Positions 8,764 through 18,362 of a stretch of DNA of 64,000 bases are shown here, piece by piece (the stretch's first letter is position 1; every line of letters starts with the position of its first letter). Made by a program: the position numbers and the translations under genes. Under the pieces are notes generated by a model. The model did no database searches and had not been told where the DNA came from. It was given only the letters and a program-made list of their open reading frames with translations. Origin of the DNA: Mycobacterium sp. 236(2023) (GTDB lineage: Bacteria > Actinomycetota > Actinomycetes > Mycobacteriales > Mycobacteriaceae); contig NZ_JARSBP010000003.1 of NCBI RefSeq assembly GCF_029623955.1, positions 124,001 through 188,000 on the forward strand. Reading direction: 5' to 3'.

Positions 8764-9695
8764 CGCAGCTGCGGGCCGCGCTCACACGTTTCCTCCGAGA
8801 CCATCCCGTCGACCGGTGGTGCGTCGCGCTGTCCGGAGGGCCCGACTCTCTCGCGCTCACCGGCGTCGCGGCACCCCTGCTGCCGACGACGGCGCTCATC
8901 GTCGACCACCGTCTCCAGTCCGACTCGCACGAGGTCGCGACGACGGCTGCGCAACAGGCGATGAACCTGGGATGCGTTGGCGTAGAAGTGTTGTGCGTCG
9001 ACGTCGGCTCCGACGGTGGCCCCGAGGCCGCAGCCCGCCGCGCCCGCTACCGTGCGCTCGACGCGGCGCGCGGCGGTGCGCCCGTCCTGCTCGGGCACAC
9101 CCTTGACGATCAGGCCGAGACCGTGTTGCTCGGGCTGGGGCGTGGCTCCGGGGCGCGGTCGATCGCGGGGATGCGGCCGCACGATCCACCATGGTGCCGG
9201 CCGCTGCTCGGCGTCCGACGCGACGTCACCCACCGCGCCTGCGCCGAGCTGGGACTCACGCCGTGGCACGATCCGCACAACGACGACCCCCGCTACACCA
9301 GGGTCCGGCTGCGCTCCGAGGTGCTGCCGTCACTGGAGGACGCGCTCGGCGGCGGGGTGGCCGAGGCGTTGGCCCGGACGGCGGCCGCGCTGCGTGAAGA
9401 CACCGATGCGCTCGACGCCGCCGCGGCGACGATCCTCGCCGGGATCGGTGGGGAGGGGCCCGACACCGCCGCGCTGGCGCCGCTGCCCGACGCGGTGCGT
9501 CGGCGGGTCATCAGGGGCTGGCTCCTGGCCGGTGGTGCGCGCGAGCTGACGGACAAGCAGATCCGCGCCGTCGACGCGTTGGTTACCCGATGGCGGGGGC
9601 AGGGCGGGGTGGCGGTGCCAGGCGGTGAGGCCCGCGTGAGGCTGTTCGCCGGGCGCAGCAACGGCAGGCTGACGCTCTACCGCGAGCCCGTCTGA
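8742..9695 (+). CDS. tilS: tRNA(Ile)-lysidine synthase
   Basis: A 317-residue PP-loop ATPase that converts cytidine-34 of tRNA-Ile(CAU) to lysidine, changing codon recognition from AUG to AUA; it is essential in most bacteria. The ATP pyrophosphatase loop SGGPDS is at residues 31-36. VDHRLQSDS and LLGHTLDDQAETVLLGLGRGSG are the conserved later motifs, and HNDDPRYTRVRLR is the tRNA-facing signature. The short C-terminal region is usual for actinobacterial TilS. It overlaps the upstream metalloprotease-like gene and is followed after 28 bases by hpt. tilS-hpt is a conserved pair, usually followed by ftsH; here about 5.6 kb separates hpt from ftsH. Confidence 0.95.
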   Translation: MDRQGAVAQLRAALTRFLRDHPVDRWCVALSGGPDSLALTGVAAPLLPTTALIVDHRLQSDSHEVATTAAQQAMNLGCVGVEVLCVDVGSDGGPEAAARRARYRALDAARGGAPVLLGHTLDDQAETVLLGLGRGSGARSIAGMRPHDPPWCRPLLGVRRDVTHRACAELGLTPWHDPHNDDPRYTRVRLRSEVLPSLEDALGGGVAEALARTAAALREDTDALDAAAATILAGIGGEGPDTAALAPLPDAVRRRVIRGWLLAGGARELTDKQIRAVDALVTRWRGQGGVAVPGGEARVRLFAGRSNGRLTLYREPV

Positions 9696-9723
9696 CATCA
9701 GCACCGGTGTTTCCGATTAGGCT

Positions 9724-10305
9724 GTGGATGTGCCTGCGCATGCTGCGGACTTGTATCCCGGGGACATCAAATCGGTTTTGCTGTCCGAAGAGCAGATCAA
9801 AGCCAAGACTGCCGAGCTCGCAGACAAGATCGCCGAGGACTATCGCGACGCGACGAAAGATCAGGATCTCGTCCTCATCACCGTGCTCAAGGGCGCCGTC
9901 ATGTTCGTCACCGACCTCGCCCGGGCCATTGCGCTGCCCACCCAGCTCGAATTCATGGCGGTCAGCTCCTACGGTTCGTCGACGTCCTCGTCGGGCGTGG
10001 TGCGCATCCTCAAGGACCTCGACCGCGACATCAACGACCGCGACGTGCTGATCGTCGAGGACATCGTCGACTCGGGGCTGACGCTGAAATGGCTGCTGCG
10101 CAACCTCGCGACACGGCGTCCGCGGTCGCTGAAGGTCTGCACCCTGCTGCGTAAGCCCGACGCGGTCCGCGTCGACCTGGACATCGAATACATCGGTTTC
10201 GACATCCCGAACGAGTTCGTCGTCGGCTACGGCCTCGACTACGCCGAGCGCTACCGCGACCTCCCGTACATCGGCACGCTGGACCCGAAGGTTTACGAGC
10301 ACTAG
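9724..10305 (+). CDS. hpt: Hypoxanthine(-guanine) phosphoribosyltransferase
   Basis: A 193-residue type I phosphoribosyltransferase that salvages hypoxanthine and guanine to IMP and GMP using PRPP. It shows [18 protein letters not shown], the flexible-loop [11 protein letters not shown], and the PRPP-binding motif [14 protein letters not shown] with its acidic pair. [21 protein letters not shown] near the end is a family signature for purine recognition. GTG 9724 or GTG 9730 could be the start. The stop is 10 bases before the molybdopterin oxidoreductase gene, so the two may share a transcript. Confidence 0.95.
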   Translation: MDVPAHAADLYPGDIKSVLLSEEQIKAKTAELADKIAEDYRDATKDQDLVLITVLKGAVMFVTDLARAIALPTQLEFMAVSSYGSSTSSSGVVRILKDLDRDINDRDVLIVEDIVDSGLTLKWLLRNLATRRPRSLKVCTLLRKPDAVRVDLDIEYIGFDIPNEFVVGYGLDYAERYRDLPYIGTLDPKVYEH

Positions 10306-10315
10306 CCAGGGGCGC

Positions 10316-12550
10316 ATGATCGAGGGCGTGACCGAAACTGCCCTTCGGGTCTGCCCGTTCTGTGAGGCCACGTGTGGCCTCACGCTCACCATCGACGCCG
10401 GTGCCGTGGCCGCGGCTCGCGGAGACCGCGACGACGTCTTCTCCGCCGGATTCATCTGCCCCAAGGGGGCGAGCTTCGGCGAACTCGACAACGACCCCGA
10501 CAGACTGCGTGCGCCGCTGGTTCGGCGGGACGGCGTCCTCACCGAGGCGACGTGGGACGAGGCGTTCGCCGCCGTCGCCGACGGGCTCGGCGCCGTGATC
10601 CGCGACCACGGCGGCTCATCGGTCGGGGTGTACCTCGGCAACCCGAACGCCCACACCGTCGCGGGCGCGCTCTATCCGCCGCTCATCATCAAGGGCCTCG
10701 GCACCCGTCAGGTGTTCTCGGCGAGCACGCTGGATCAGATGCCCAAACACGTGTCGTTGGGCCTGATGTTCGGCAGCCCTGTGGCGTTCACGGTGCCCGA
10801 TCTGGACCGCACCGACTACCTCATCGTCATCGGTGCGAACCCGTTGGTGTCCAACGGCAGCCTCGCCACCGCCGCGGACTTCCCCGGCAAGCTGCGGAGG
10901 CTGCGCAAGCGGGGTGGCCGCCTCGTCGTCATCGACCCTGCACGCACCCGCACCGCCGAGCTGGCCGACCGCCATCTCGCTCCCCGGCCGGGCACCGACG
11001 CCGCCCTGCTGCTGGGCGTCGTGCACGTGCTGTTCGACGAGGGCCTGACCGACCTCGGTGCGATCGCCGAGCATGTCACCGGCGTCGACGAAGTCCACGA
11101 TCTCGCAAGGGGATTCGCTCCCGAAGCGGTTGCCTCCTACTGCGGCGTCGACGCCGACGACATCAGAACGCTGGCGCGCGAGCTGGCCGCCGCGCCGAGC
11201 GCCGCCGTGTACGGACGGATGGGCACCTCGACGGTGGAATTCGGCACGCTGAGCAGCTGGCTGGTCGACGTCGTCAACGTGCTCACCGGCAACCTGGACC
11301 GGCCGGGCGGTGCGATGTTCCCGCTGTCGCCGATCGCGCCTGCGCCGCGCGGGCCTCGGCCCGGCCGCGGATTCCGGACCGGCCGCTGGCACAGCCGGGT
11401 GTCGGGACATCCGGAAGTGTTGTCCGAGTTGCCCGTTGCCGTACTGGCCGAGGAGATCGAGACGGCGGGCGAGGGTCAGATCAAGGCAATGATCACCATC
11501 GCGGGCAACCCGGTGCTGTCCGCCCCCGACGGCGACCGGCTCGACCGCGCGCTCGACGGCGTCGGGTTCATGGTGAGTGTCGACCCGTACCTCAACGAGA
11601 CGACCCGCCACGCCGACGCCATCCTGCCGCCGCCTCCGCCGTCGCGCAGCCCGCATTTCGACTTCGCCCTCAACGGTCTCGCGGTGCGCAACAACGCCCG
11701 CTACTCGCCACCGGCGCTGCCGCTGGACGGCAGGCCGGACGAAGCCGAGATCCTGTCACGAATTGCCCTGATGCTCTACGGAATCGGGCACGACGGTGAC
11801 CCGGCTCTCGTCGACGAACAGGTCATCTCGATGACACTGACCAAAGAGACCGCCGACGACAGCTCACCGGTGGCCGGGCGCGCCGTCGACGAACTCACCG
11901 CGATGCTGCCTTCTGGCCCGGGCTACGAGCGCAGGCTCGACATGATGCTGCGCATCGGAGCCTACGGGGACGCGTTCGGCGCCAAGCCCGACGGTCTGAC
12001 GCTGGACCGGTTGAAGGCCTCACCCCACGGCATCGACCTGGGACCGCTGCAGCCGCGCCTACTCGATGTGCTGCGTACCCCGTCGGGCAAAGTGGAACTC
12101 GCACCGCCGCAATGTCTTTCCGATACGGCCCGGCTGCGCGACGCGATGAGCCAGCGCTCTGGTGGCGGCTATGTGCTGATCGGGCGCAGGCACCTGCGGT
12201 CCAACAACAGCTGGATGCACAACCTGCCCGCGCTCGCCGGCGGCAGCAACCAGTGCACGCTGCGCATCCACCCCGACGACGCCGCCGAACTCGGCGTCAC
12301 CGACACGGCCATCGTCAAGGGTCCCGGTGGTGAGCTGGTGGTGCCGGTTGAGGTGACCGAGGACATCCGGCGCGGCGTGCTGTCGCTGCCGCACGGCTGG
12401 GGCCACGATCGCGGCGGCACCGGTCAGTCGCTGGCCGCCCGCAGCCCGGGCGTGAACGCCAATCAGCTCAATGACGGATCGGTGCTCGATCCGTTGTCGG
12501 GCACGGCGGTGCTCAACGGAATCCCCGTCGCAGTCGGGCCCGCCGGCTAA
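10316..12550 (+). CDS. Molybdopterin-dependent oxidoreductase (formate dehydrogenase / nitrate reductase-like)
   Basis: The 744-residue protein belongs to the DMSO-reductase superfamily. A [4Fe-4S] site is formed by Cys13, Cys16, Cys20 (CPFCEATC) and Cys48 (ICPKG). Long molybdopterin-binding domains follow, with NPNAHTVAGALYPP, IGANPLVSNGS, IDPARTRTAELADRHL and NLDRPGGAMFP. The C-terminal guanine-nucleotide domain holds GRRHLRSNNSWMHNLP and VLSLPHGWGHDRGG. There is no twin-arginine signal, so it is cytoplasmic. No partner iron-sulfur or quinone subunit is adjacent; a related stand-alone group is used with diffusible electron carriers. The substrate is not predictable. It follows hpt by 10 bases and ends just before the 60-bp tandem duplication. 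Confidence 0.85.
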   Translation: MIEGVTETALRVCPFCEATCGLTLTIDAGAVAAARGDRDDVFSAGFICPKGASFGELDNDPDRLRAPLVRRDGVLTEATWDEAFAAVADGLGAVIRDHGGSSVGVYLGNPNAHTVAGALYPPLIIKGLGTRQVFSASTLDQMPKHVSLGLMFGSPVAFTVPDLDRTDYLIVIGANPLVSNGSLATAADFPGKLRRLRKRGGRLVVIDPARTRTAELADRHLAPRPGTDAALLLGVVHVLFDEGLTDLGAIAEHVTGVDEVHDLARGFAPEAVASYCGVDADDIRTLARELAAAPSAAVYGRMGTSTVEFGTLSSWLVDVVNVLTGNLDRPGGAMFPLSPIAPAPRGPRPGRGFRTGRWHSRVSGHPEVLSELPVAVLAEEIETAGEGQIKAMITIAGNPVLSAPDGDRLDRALDGVGFMVSVDPYLNETTRHADAILPPPPPSRSPHFDFALNGLAVRNNARYSPPALPLDGRPDEAEILSRIALMLYGIGHDGDPALVDEQVISMTLTKETADDSSPVAGRAVDELTAMLPSGPGYERRLDMMLRIGAYGDAFGAKPDGLTLDRLKASPHGIDLGPLQPRLLDVLRTPSGKVELAPPQCLSDTARLRDAMSQRSGGGYVLIGRRHLRSNNSWMHNLPALAGGSNQCTLRIHPDDAAELGVTDTAIVKGPGGELVVPVEVTEDIRRGVLSLPHGWGHDRGGTGQSLAARSPGVNANQLNDGSVLDPLSGTAVLNGIPVAVGPAG

Positions 12551-12670
12551 GTCAATTGCCGGATTCCTCAACGCGGCTCGTGCCTCGCCGCTTGATCGTC
12601 ATCCGGCTAGGTCAATTGCCGGATTCCTCAACGCGGCTCGTGCCTCGCCGCTTGATCGTCATCCGGCTAG
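12551..12670. repeat. Perfect 60-bp tandem duplication of a hairpin-forming unit
   Basis: Bases 12551-12610 and 12611-12670 are identical. Each unit can fold into a hairpin. The outer stem is CCGGAT/ATCCGG (12559-12564 with 12601-12606, and 12619-12624 with 12661-12666). An inner stem GCGGC/GCCGC is extended by TCAA/TTGA around a bulged C. The array fills the space between two converging genes and reaches the lpqG stop codon. Bidirectional termination is the obvious role. Exact identity suggests a recent duplication. Confidence 0.9.
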
Positions 12671-13413
12671 GTCAGCTCCCAGATCACCGTCACCGAGAAC
12701 CCGACGGTCTGCTGGCCGGGTTCCATCGGCACCGCCGCCTCCATCGCACGCGGCGCCTGCACCGGCACCGGGGGGACGGCGCCGCCCGACTCGGAGATCG
12801 AGATGACCTTGCCCAGCCCCAGACCGGACAGCTCGGCGTACTGGCCGGCGCGGTCCTTCGCGTCCTCGAAAGCCCTGGCCCGCGCGTCGCGTACCAGCTG
12901 GGAATCGTCCTCGATGGAGTAGGAGATCGAGTTGATGCGGGCGGCGTTGCCTCCAGTGCTGACGATCAGGCTGATCGCGTCGGACGCCTTCTCGAGGTCG
13001 CGGATCGTGACGTTGACGGAGTTCGTGGCCCGGTAGGCGGAGATCGACGTGCTGTCGCTGCCGTACTGGGGCTGCAGGTCGGCGGCGGTGGTCGCGATGT
13101 CCGCGCGGTCGATGCCGAGGCCCACGAGCCCGTCGATGACGGCCTGCTGGCGTTCGTTGGTCTGGTTCATCGCCGCCGTCGCATCCGGCTGCAGGAACTC
13201 CATCGACGCGTTGAGCGTCAACGTGTCCGGCGTGCCCTGCACCTCTCCTGAGCCGACGACGGTGACCTGTCTGGTGTCCGCGCTGGGCTCCAGCGTCGGG
13301 CCGCTCTGCGCGTCGCAGGCCGTCACGCCGGCGACCATGAGCCCCGCCGCGGCGAAGGCGATCACGGCGTTCCTGACAGTCTTTGAGCGCTCGGCGATGG
13401 GCATGCCTGGCAC
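12667..13413 (-). CDS. lpqG: SIMPL-domain lipoprotein LpqG
   Basis: The 248-residue protein starts with a signal peptide ending in a lipobox (AGVTAC, lipidated Cys about residue 33), so it is anchored outside the cytoplasmic membrane. The rest is a SIMPL (DUF541) domain. Marks are VTVVGSGEVQGTPDTLTLNASMEF, the repeated helix region with NQTNERQQAVIDGLVGLGI, and RARAFEDAKDRAGQYAELSGLGLGKVISISE. M. tuberculosis LpqG (Rv3623) occupies the same place next to hpt. The molecular function is unknown; SIMPL proteins are linked to outer-surface integrity and stress. ATG 13413 is used, with ATG 13404 as an alternative. The stop codon abuts the 60-bp repeat array. Confidence 0.88.
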   Translation of the reverse strand: MPGMPIAERSKTVRNAVIAFAAAGLMVAGVTACDAQSGPTLEPSADTRQVTVVGSGEVQGTPDTLTLNASMEFLQPDATAAMNQTNERQQAVIDGLVGLGIDRADIATTAADLQPQYGSDSTSISAYRATNSVNVTIRDLEKASDAISLIVSTGGNAARINSISYSIEDDSQLVRDARARAFEDAKDRAGQYAELSGLGLGKVISISESGGAVPPVPVQAPRAMEAAVPMEPGQQTVGFSVTVIWELT

Positions 13414-13438
13414 CCTAGCGCGGAACTACGCTGAGCCG

Positions 13439-14209
13439 ATGCGGCTGACACACATCGGCGGGCCCACTGTGCTCGTCGAGCTCGCAGGCTGGCGCATCCT
13501 GACCGACCCGACGTTCGACCCGCCGGGGCGCAGGTACGGATTCGGTTGGGGCACATCGTCGGTCAAGACCGCCGGTCCCGCCTTGGCGGCGGACGGTGTG
13601 GGTGACATCGATGTCGTGCTGCTCAGCCACGATCACCACGCTGACAACCTCGACGACGCGGGCCGCGCGCTGCTGGCCCGCGCAGGCGAGGTGATCACCA
13701 CGGCGCCCGGTGCGGGACGGCTCGGCGGCGGCGCCACAGGCCTGGAGAACTGGGAGTCGACGACGCTGACGCGCGACGGGCTGCCCGCGCTGACGGTGAC
13801 CGCGACACCATGTCGGCACGGGCCGCCGCTGAGCCGCCCGATTGCGGGCAAGGTCATCGGGTTCGCCGTCAGCGTCGAGGGCGACGAACGGACCGACTTC
13901 TGGATGACCGGCGACACCGTCGTCTATCCGGAGGTGCTGGCCGCCGCCGAGCGGCTCGACGTCGACGTCGCGCTGGTACACCTCGGCGGTGTCCGGTTCC
14001 CGCTGACGGGCCCGGTCCAGTTCACGATGACGGCCGCCGGTGCCGTCGACGTCATCTCCGCTCTGCGGCCCCGCGTGGCGGTGCCGGTGCATTGCGAAGG
14101 GTGGTCGCACTTCCGTGAACAGGAAGCCGACGCGCGGCGAGTGTTCGACGCGTCGGCCGTCCGGGACACCGTGCGCTGGGTGACCCGCGGCGTCAGCACC
14201 CAGGTCTGA
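13439..14209 (+). CDS. MBL-fold metallo-hydrolase
   Basis: A 256-residue beta-lactamase-fold hydrolase of the UlaG/RomA-like group. The metal motif appears as LLSHDHHADN (about residues 59-68), with a later aspartate in FWMTGDTVVYPE and histidine in VPVHCEGWSHF. It has no signal peptide and is probably cytoplasmic. The substrate is unknown; relatives act on phosphoesters or N-acyl lipids. The frame is open from 13049, but that extension lies antisense to lpqG, and ATG 13439 gives the canonical MRLTHIGGPTVLVE start. It converges on the epoxide-hydrolase-like gene with a single base between the stops. Confidence 0.82.
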   Translation: MRLTHIGGPTVLVELAGWRILTDPTFDPPGRRYGFGWGTSSVKTAGPALAADGVGDIDVVLLSHDHHADNLDDAGRALLARAGEVITTAPGAGRLGGGATGLENWESTTLTRDGLPALTVTATPCRHGPPLSRPIAGKVIGFAVSVEGDERTDFWMTGDTVVYPEVLAAAERLDVDVALVHLGGVRFPLTGPVQFTMTAAGAVDVISALRPRVAVPVHCEGWSHFREQEADARRVFDASAVRDTVRWVTRGVSTQV

Positions 14210-14210
14210 T

Positions 14211-15158
14211 TCAGCCCACAGGTGTGAGGAACTCCAGCAGCACCCGCGACACCTCGTCGGGCCGCTCCTCGGTGAGCCAGTGGCCCGCACCGTCGATCAT
14301 CACCTCGCGGTAGTCGCCGCTGACGACTTCGCCCGCACGATGCCGAGGCGTGTAGGCCAGCGTCGCGTCCTCGCTGCCGCCGACGAACAACGCGGGCACC
14401 GTGATCGTGGGTGCCGGGGTCTCGGCTGTCAGCCCCCAGTTGAGGTCGAAGCAGCGGTACCAGTTCAGCGGCGCCGTGAAGCCACCGCGGGTGAACTCGT
14501 CGACGTAGACGTCGAAATCCTGCTCCTTGATCCAGTCCGGCAGGCGGCCCGGCTCCGGGATGCGGTCGAGGAAGCCCTGCGGATCGTCGGGCACGGGGGC
14601 GGCCGCCGCGGTGCCCATCGAGAACAGCCTGCGGAAGGTCGTGGCCGGGTCGCGGTCCAGCTCCGCATCGGCGGGGCCCTCGTCCTGGAAGTACAGGATG
14701 TAGAAGAAGTTGTCTCCGAAGATGCGGCGGAACGCCTGCGTCGTCGGCACCTTGGGTCGCGGCACCGGCGGAAGGCTCAGCCCGGCGATCGCCGAGAATC
14801 GCTCGGGCCGCAGCAGCGGGGCGCCCCAGGCCACCACGGCGCCGAAGTCGTGGCCGACCAGCGCCGCGCTCTCGGCTCCGACGTCATCGAGGAGGCCGAC
14901 CACGTCATCGGTCAGGTGCGCGACGCTGTAGGCATCGACGGCGTCTGGTTTCTCGGAGCCGCCGTAGCCACGCTGGTCGGGTGCCAGCACGTGAAAGCCG
15001 GCCTCGGCCAGAGCCCGCACCTGATGACGCCACGTGAACGCCAGCTCGGGAAAGCCGTGGCAGAGCACCACGACGGGGGCTCCCGGCTCACCGGCCTCGG
15101 TCACCCGAAGCGTCACACCGTTGGTATCGACATTGCGCTGAAAGATCCGGGCCGGCAT
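14211..15158 (-). CDS. ephA: Alpha/beta hydrolase, epoxide hydrolase-like (EphA type)
   Basis: A 315-residue alpha/beta-hydrolase. The oxyanion-hole motif is CHGFPE (about residues 32-37), the nucleophile elbow is [12 protein letters not shown] with Asp as nucleophile (epoxide hydrolase or dehalogenase type rather than Ser esterase), and the catalytic His lies in [15 protein letters not shown]. The lid region has two Tyr candidates ([11 protein letters not shown] and [11 protein letters not shown]), as in epoxide hydrolases. M. tuberculosis EphA sits close to ftsH too, which supports the symbol. It should open lipophilic epoxides to diols in the cytoplasm. ATG 15158 is chosen ([15 protein letters not shown]); the frame is open further upstream across an inverted repeat. 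It is divergent from ftsH. Confidence 0.82.
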   Translation of the reverse strand: MPARIFQRNVDTNGVTLRVTEAGEPGAPVVVLCHGFPELAFTWRHQVRALAEAGFHVLAPDQRGYGGSEKPDAVDAYSVAHLTDDVVGLLDDVGAESAALVGHDFGAVVAWGAPLLRPERFSAIAGLSLPPVPRPKVPTTQAFRRIFGDNFFYILYFQDEGPADAELDRDPATTFRRLFSMGTAAAAPVPDDPQGFLDRIPEPGRLPDWIKEQDFDVYVDEFTRGGFTAPLNWYRCFDLNWGLTAETPAPTITVPALFVGGSEDATLAYTPRHRAGEVVSGDYREVMIDGAGHWLTEERPDEVSRVLLEFLTPVG

Positions 15159-15163
15159 GGCGT

Positions 15164-15219
15164 CCAGTGTGCGCACAGGGCGGGAATCCAGCCGAATCGG
15201 CGCCCTGGATGCACACTGG
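15164..15219. repeat. Imperfect inverted repeat upstream of the epoxide hydrolase gene
   Basis: CCAGTGTGCGCACAGGGCG (15164-15182) and CGCCCTGGATGCACACTGG (15201-15219) are inverted copies matching at 16 of 19 positions, separated by 18 bases. It begins 6 bases upstream of the ephA start, between divergent ephA and ftsH. It could be an mRNA leader hairpin or a dispersed palindrome. No regulator can be assigned. Confidence 0.5.
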
Positions 15220-15337
15220 GCGCGAAGAGCGCCACCGTCGGGAACTTCCAGACGTTGGTCTAGCGGTAGCCTTGACTTTTCCAGCTGCGCATATTGGAAG
15301 GATTGGGCTGGGGACAGACCCCGGCCACACAACTCTT

Positions 15338-17725
15338 ATGAACCGCAAGAATGTGATCCGCACCCTCACGGTCATCGCCGTGGTGCTGCTGCTGGGTTGG
15401 TCTTTCTTCTATTTCAGCGACGACACCCGCGGGTACAAGCCCGTCGACACCTCCGTCGCGATGGCTCAGATCAGCAGCGACAACGTCAACAGCGCGCAGA
15501 TCGACGACCGTGAGCAGCAGCTCCGGCTCGAGCTGAAGAACGGCAACGGCGACACCGAGAACAGCAACAAGGTCATCTCCAAGTACCCCACCGGGTACGG
15601 GGTCACGTTGTTCGAGGCGCTGCAGGGCAAGAACGTCAAGACCAACACCGTGGTCAACCAGAGCAGCATCCTGGGCACGCTGCTGATCTACATGCTGCCG
15701 CTGCTGTTGCTCGTCGGCCTGTTCGTGATGTTCTCCCGCATGCAGTCCGGCGGCCGGATGGGCTTCGGCTTCGGTAAGTCCAAGGCCAAGATGCTGTCCA
15801 AGGACATGCCGAAGACCACCTTCGCCGACGTCGCGGGTGTCGACGAGGCGGTCGAAGAGCTCTACGAGATCAAGGACTTCCTGCAGAACCCGAGCCGCTA
15901 CCAGGCGCTCGGCGCGAAGATCCCGAAGGGCGTGCTGCTCTACGGCCCGCCCGGCACCGGCAAGACGCTGCTGGCACGCGCCGTCGCCGGCGAGGCCGGG
16001 GTTCCGTTCTTCACCATCTCGGGTTCCGACTTCGTCGAGATGTTCGTCGGTGTCGGCGCGTCCCGCGTCCGCGACCTGTTCGAGCAGGCCAAGCAGAACA
16101 ACCCCTGCATCATCTTCGTCGACGAGATCGACGCCGTCGGCCGACAGCGCGGTGCCGGCATGGGCGGCGGCCACGACGAACGTGAGCAGACGCTCAACCA
16201 GCTGCTCGTCGAGATGGACGGCTTCGGCGAACGCCAGGGCGTCATCCTGATCGCGGCGACCAACCGACCCGACATCCTCGACCCGGCGCTGCTGCGCCCC
16301 GGCCGATTCGACCGGCAGATCCCGGTGTCCAGCCCTGACCTCGCAGGCCGGCGCTCGGTGCTCAAGGTGCACTCGGCGGGCAAGCCGATCGCCGACGACG
16401 CCGACCTCGACGGACTGGCCAAGCGCACCGTCGGCATGTCCGGTGCCGATCTGGCCAACGTCATCAACGAGGCCGCACTGCTCACCGCGCGGGAGAACGG
16501 CACCATCATCACCGGGGCCGCGCTGGAAGAAGCAGTCGACCGCGTTGTCGGCGGTCCGCGGCGCAAGGGTCGGCTCATCAGCGAGCACGAGAAGAAGATC
16601 ACCGCCTACCACGAAGGTGGCCACACGCTGGCCGCATGGGCGATGCCGGACATCGAACCGATCTACAAGGTGACGATCCTGGCCCGTGGCCGCACCGGGG
16701 GTCACGCGATGGCGGTCCCCGAGGACGACAAGGGCCTGATGACGCGGTCGGAGATGATTGCGCGCCTGGTGTTCGCGATGGGCGGCCGCGCCGCCGAGGA
16801 GCTGGTGTTCCGCGAGCCGACCACCGGTGCGTCATCCGACATCGACCAGGCCACCAAGATCGCCCGTGCCATGGTCACCGAGTACGGCATGAGCAGCAAG
16901 CTCGGCGCTGTTCGGTACGGCACCGAGCACGGCGACCCGTTCCTGGGCCGCACGATGGGCACGCAGGCCGACTACAGCCACGAGGTCGCCCAGATCATCG
17001 ATGACGAGGTACGCAAGCTCATCGAGGCCGCCCACACCGAGGCGTGGGAGATCCTCACCGAGTACCGCGACGTCCTCGACACCCTCGCCGGTGAGCTGCT
17101 GGAGAAGGAGACGCTGCACCGCGTCGAGCTCGAAGCCATCTTCGGCGACGTGAAGAAGCGCCCGCGCCTGACCATGTTCGACGACTTCGGTGGGCGCATA
17201 CCGTCCGACAAGCCGCCGATCAAGACGCCCGGCGAGCTGGCAATCGAGCGCGGCGAGCCGTGGCCCAAGCCGGTTCCGGAGCCCGCCTTCAAGGTGGCGA
17301 TCGCGCAGGCGTCGGCCGCCGCGGCCGAGCGGGCGTACAAGAACGGCGGCAACGGGTCGCAGGGGTCCAACGGCGCGCCCGCCGGGCCCACCCAGCCCGA
17401 CTACGGCGCCCCCGCCGGATGGCACGCGCCCGGCTGGCCCCCGCCGCCCCAGCAGCCGGGCGCGCCACAGCAGCCCCAGCCGCAGGGAGCTCCGCCGAAT
17501 CAGCAACAGCCGCAAGGCTATTGGTACCCGCCTCCGCCGCAGGGCGGCTGGCAGGGTCACGGTCCGCACGGCACCCCGTATCAGGGCTATCCGCCCTATC
17601 AGCCTTACCCGCAGCCCGGGCAACACGCTCCCCACGGCGGTGCGCCCGCACCGAACCCGACGGAGGGCCCCGGCCACGAAGGCGGCAGGGAGAACGGGCG
17701 CAACGGCCCGACCGGCCAGGACTGA
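15338..17725 (+). CDS. ftsH: ATP-dependent zinc metalloprotease FtsH
   Basis: The 795-residue membrane AAA+ protease degrades misfolded membrane proteins and short-lived regulators. Two membrane segments flank an extracytoplasmic loop (about residues 7-25 and 110-132). The AAA module has Walker A GPPGTGKT at 203-210, Walker [10 protein letters not shown] and the second region of homology [20 protein letters not shown]. The protease site is HEGGH at 425-429. The last ~150 residues are a Pro/Gln/Gly-rich tail (for example [20 protein letters not shown]), usual in mycobacterial FtsH and probably disordered. ATG 15338 gives a standard N-terminus. It opens the folate cluster; folE starts 31 bases after its stop. 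Confidence 0.97.
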   Translation: MNRKNVIRTLTVIAVVLLLGWSFFYFSDDTRGYKPVDTSVAMAQISSDNVNSAQIDDREQQLRLELKNGNGDTENSNKVISKYPTGYGVTLFEALQGKNVKTNTVVNQSSILGTLLIYMLPLLLLVGLFVMFSRMQSGGRMGFGFGKSKAKMLSKDMPKTTFADVAGVDEAVEELYEIKDFLQNPSRYQALGAKIPKGVLLYGPPGTGKTLLARAVAGEAGVPFFTISGSDFVEMFVGVGASRVRDLFEQAKQNNPCIIFVDEIDAVGRQRGAGMGGGHDEREQTLNQLLVEMDGFGERQGVILIAATNRPDILDPALLRPGRFDRQIPVSSPDLAGRRSVLKVHSAGKPIADDADLDGLAKRTVGMSGADLANVINEAALLTARENGTIITGAALEEAVDRVVGGPRRKGRLISEHEKKITAYHEGGHTLAAWAMPDIEPIYKVTILARGRTGGHAMAVPEDDKGLMTRSEMIARLVFAMGGRAAEELVFREPTTGASSDIDQATKIARAMVTEYGMSSKLGAVRYGTEHGDPFLGRTMGTQADYSHEVAQIIDDEVRKLIEAAHTEAWEILTEYRDVLDTLAGELLEKETLHRVELEAIFGDVKKRPRLTMFDDFGGRIPSDKPPIKTPGELAIERGEPWPKPVPEPAFKVAIAQASAAAAERAYKNGGNGSQGSNGAPAGPTQPDYGAPAGWHAPGWPPPPQQPGAPQQPQPQGAPPNQQQPQGYWYPPPPQGGWQGHGPHGTPYQGYPPYQPYPQPGQHAPHGGAPAPNPTEGPGHEGGRENGRNGPTGQD

Positions 17726-17756
17726 GACTGGCCGATACATCTGAATGGAGACTTCG

Positions 17757-18362
17757 ATGACGCGGTCGCACAATCATTCGGCCACGCTCACCCCCGATTT
17801 CGACCAGGCGCGCGCCGAAGCAGCGGTGCGTGAACTGCTGATCGCGGTCGGTGAGGACCCGGATCGGCAAGGCCTGGTGGACACACCCGCGCGAGTGGCC
17901 CGGTCCTACCGGGAGATCTTCGCCGGCCTCTACACCGACCCCGACGAAGTGCTCACCACGATGTTCGACGAGCAGCACGACGAGATGGTGCTGGTCAAGG
18001 ACATCCCGATGTACTCGACATGCGAACACCACCTGGTGTCCTTCCACGGCGTCGCCCACGTCGGCTACATCCCCGGCCACGACGGGCGCGTCACCGGGTT
18101 GTCGAAACTGGCGCGCGTGGTGGACCTTTACGCGAAGCGGCCCCAGGTTCAGGAGCGGCTGACCGCGCAGATCGCGGACGCGTTGATGCGCAAGCTCGAC
18201 CCGCGCGGTGCCATCGTCGTCATCGAGGCCGAGCACCTGTGCATGGCGATGCGAGGCATCCGCAAGCCGGGCGCCGTGACGACGACGTCGGCGGTGCGTG
18301 GACAGTTCAAGACCGACAAGGCATCTCGCGCCGAAGCCCTGGACCTGATCCTGCGCAAGTGA
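17757..18362 (+). CDS. folE: GTP cyclohydrolase I
   Basis: The 201-residue enzyme converts GTP to 7,8-dihydroneopterin triphosphate, the first step of folate synthesis. Zinc ligands are in [12 protein letters not shown] and in the later Cys of [18 protein letters not shown] is the substrate-site end. ATG 17757 is preferred over ATG 17745 because GGAGA lies 5-9 bases before it. It is followed by folP with an overlapping GTGA, so the two are translationally coupled. Together with folP, folB and folK it forms a nearly complete dihydropterin route downstream of ftsH. Confidence 0.96.
   Translation: MTRSHNHSATLTPDFDQARAEAAVRELLIAVGEDPDRQGLVDTPARVARSYREIFAGLYTDPDEVLTTMFDEQHDEMVLVKDIPMYSTCEHHLVSFHGVAHVGYIPGHDGRVTGLSKLARVVDLYAKRPQVQERLTAQIADALMRKLDPRGAIVVIEAEHLCMAMRGIRKPGAVTTTSAVRGQFKTDKASRAEALDLILRK

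Noticed and set aside
12551..12670. Possible CRISPR array
   Set aside because: Only two identical 60-base units in direct contact with no spacers and no cas genes.
13049..13438. Extension of the MBL hydrolase upstream
   Set aside because: Lies antisense to lpqG and adds a Ser/Arg-rich stretch absent from the family.
15260..16705. Open frame of 481 codons antisense to ftsH
   Set aside because: It is the mirror of a strongly coding GC-rich gene, has His/Asp/Gln-rich low-complexity translation and no recognisable family.
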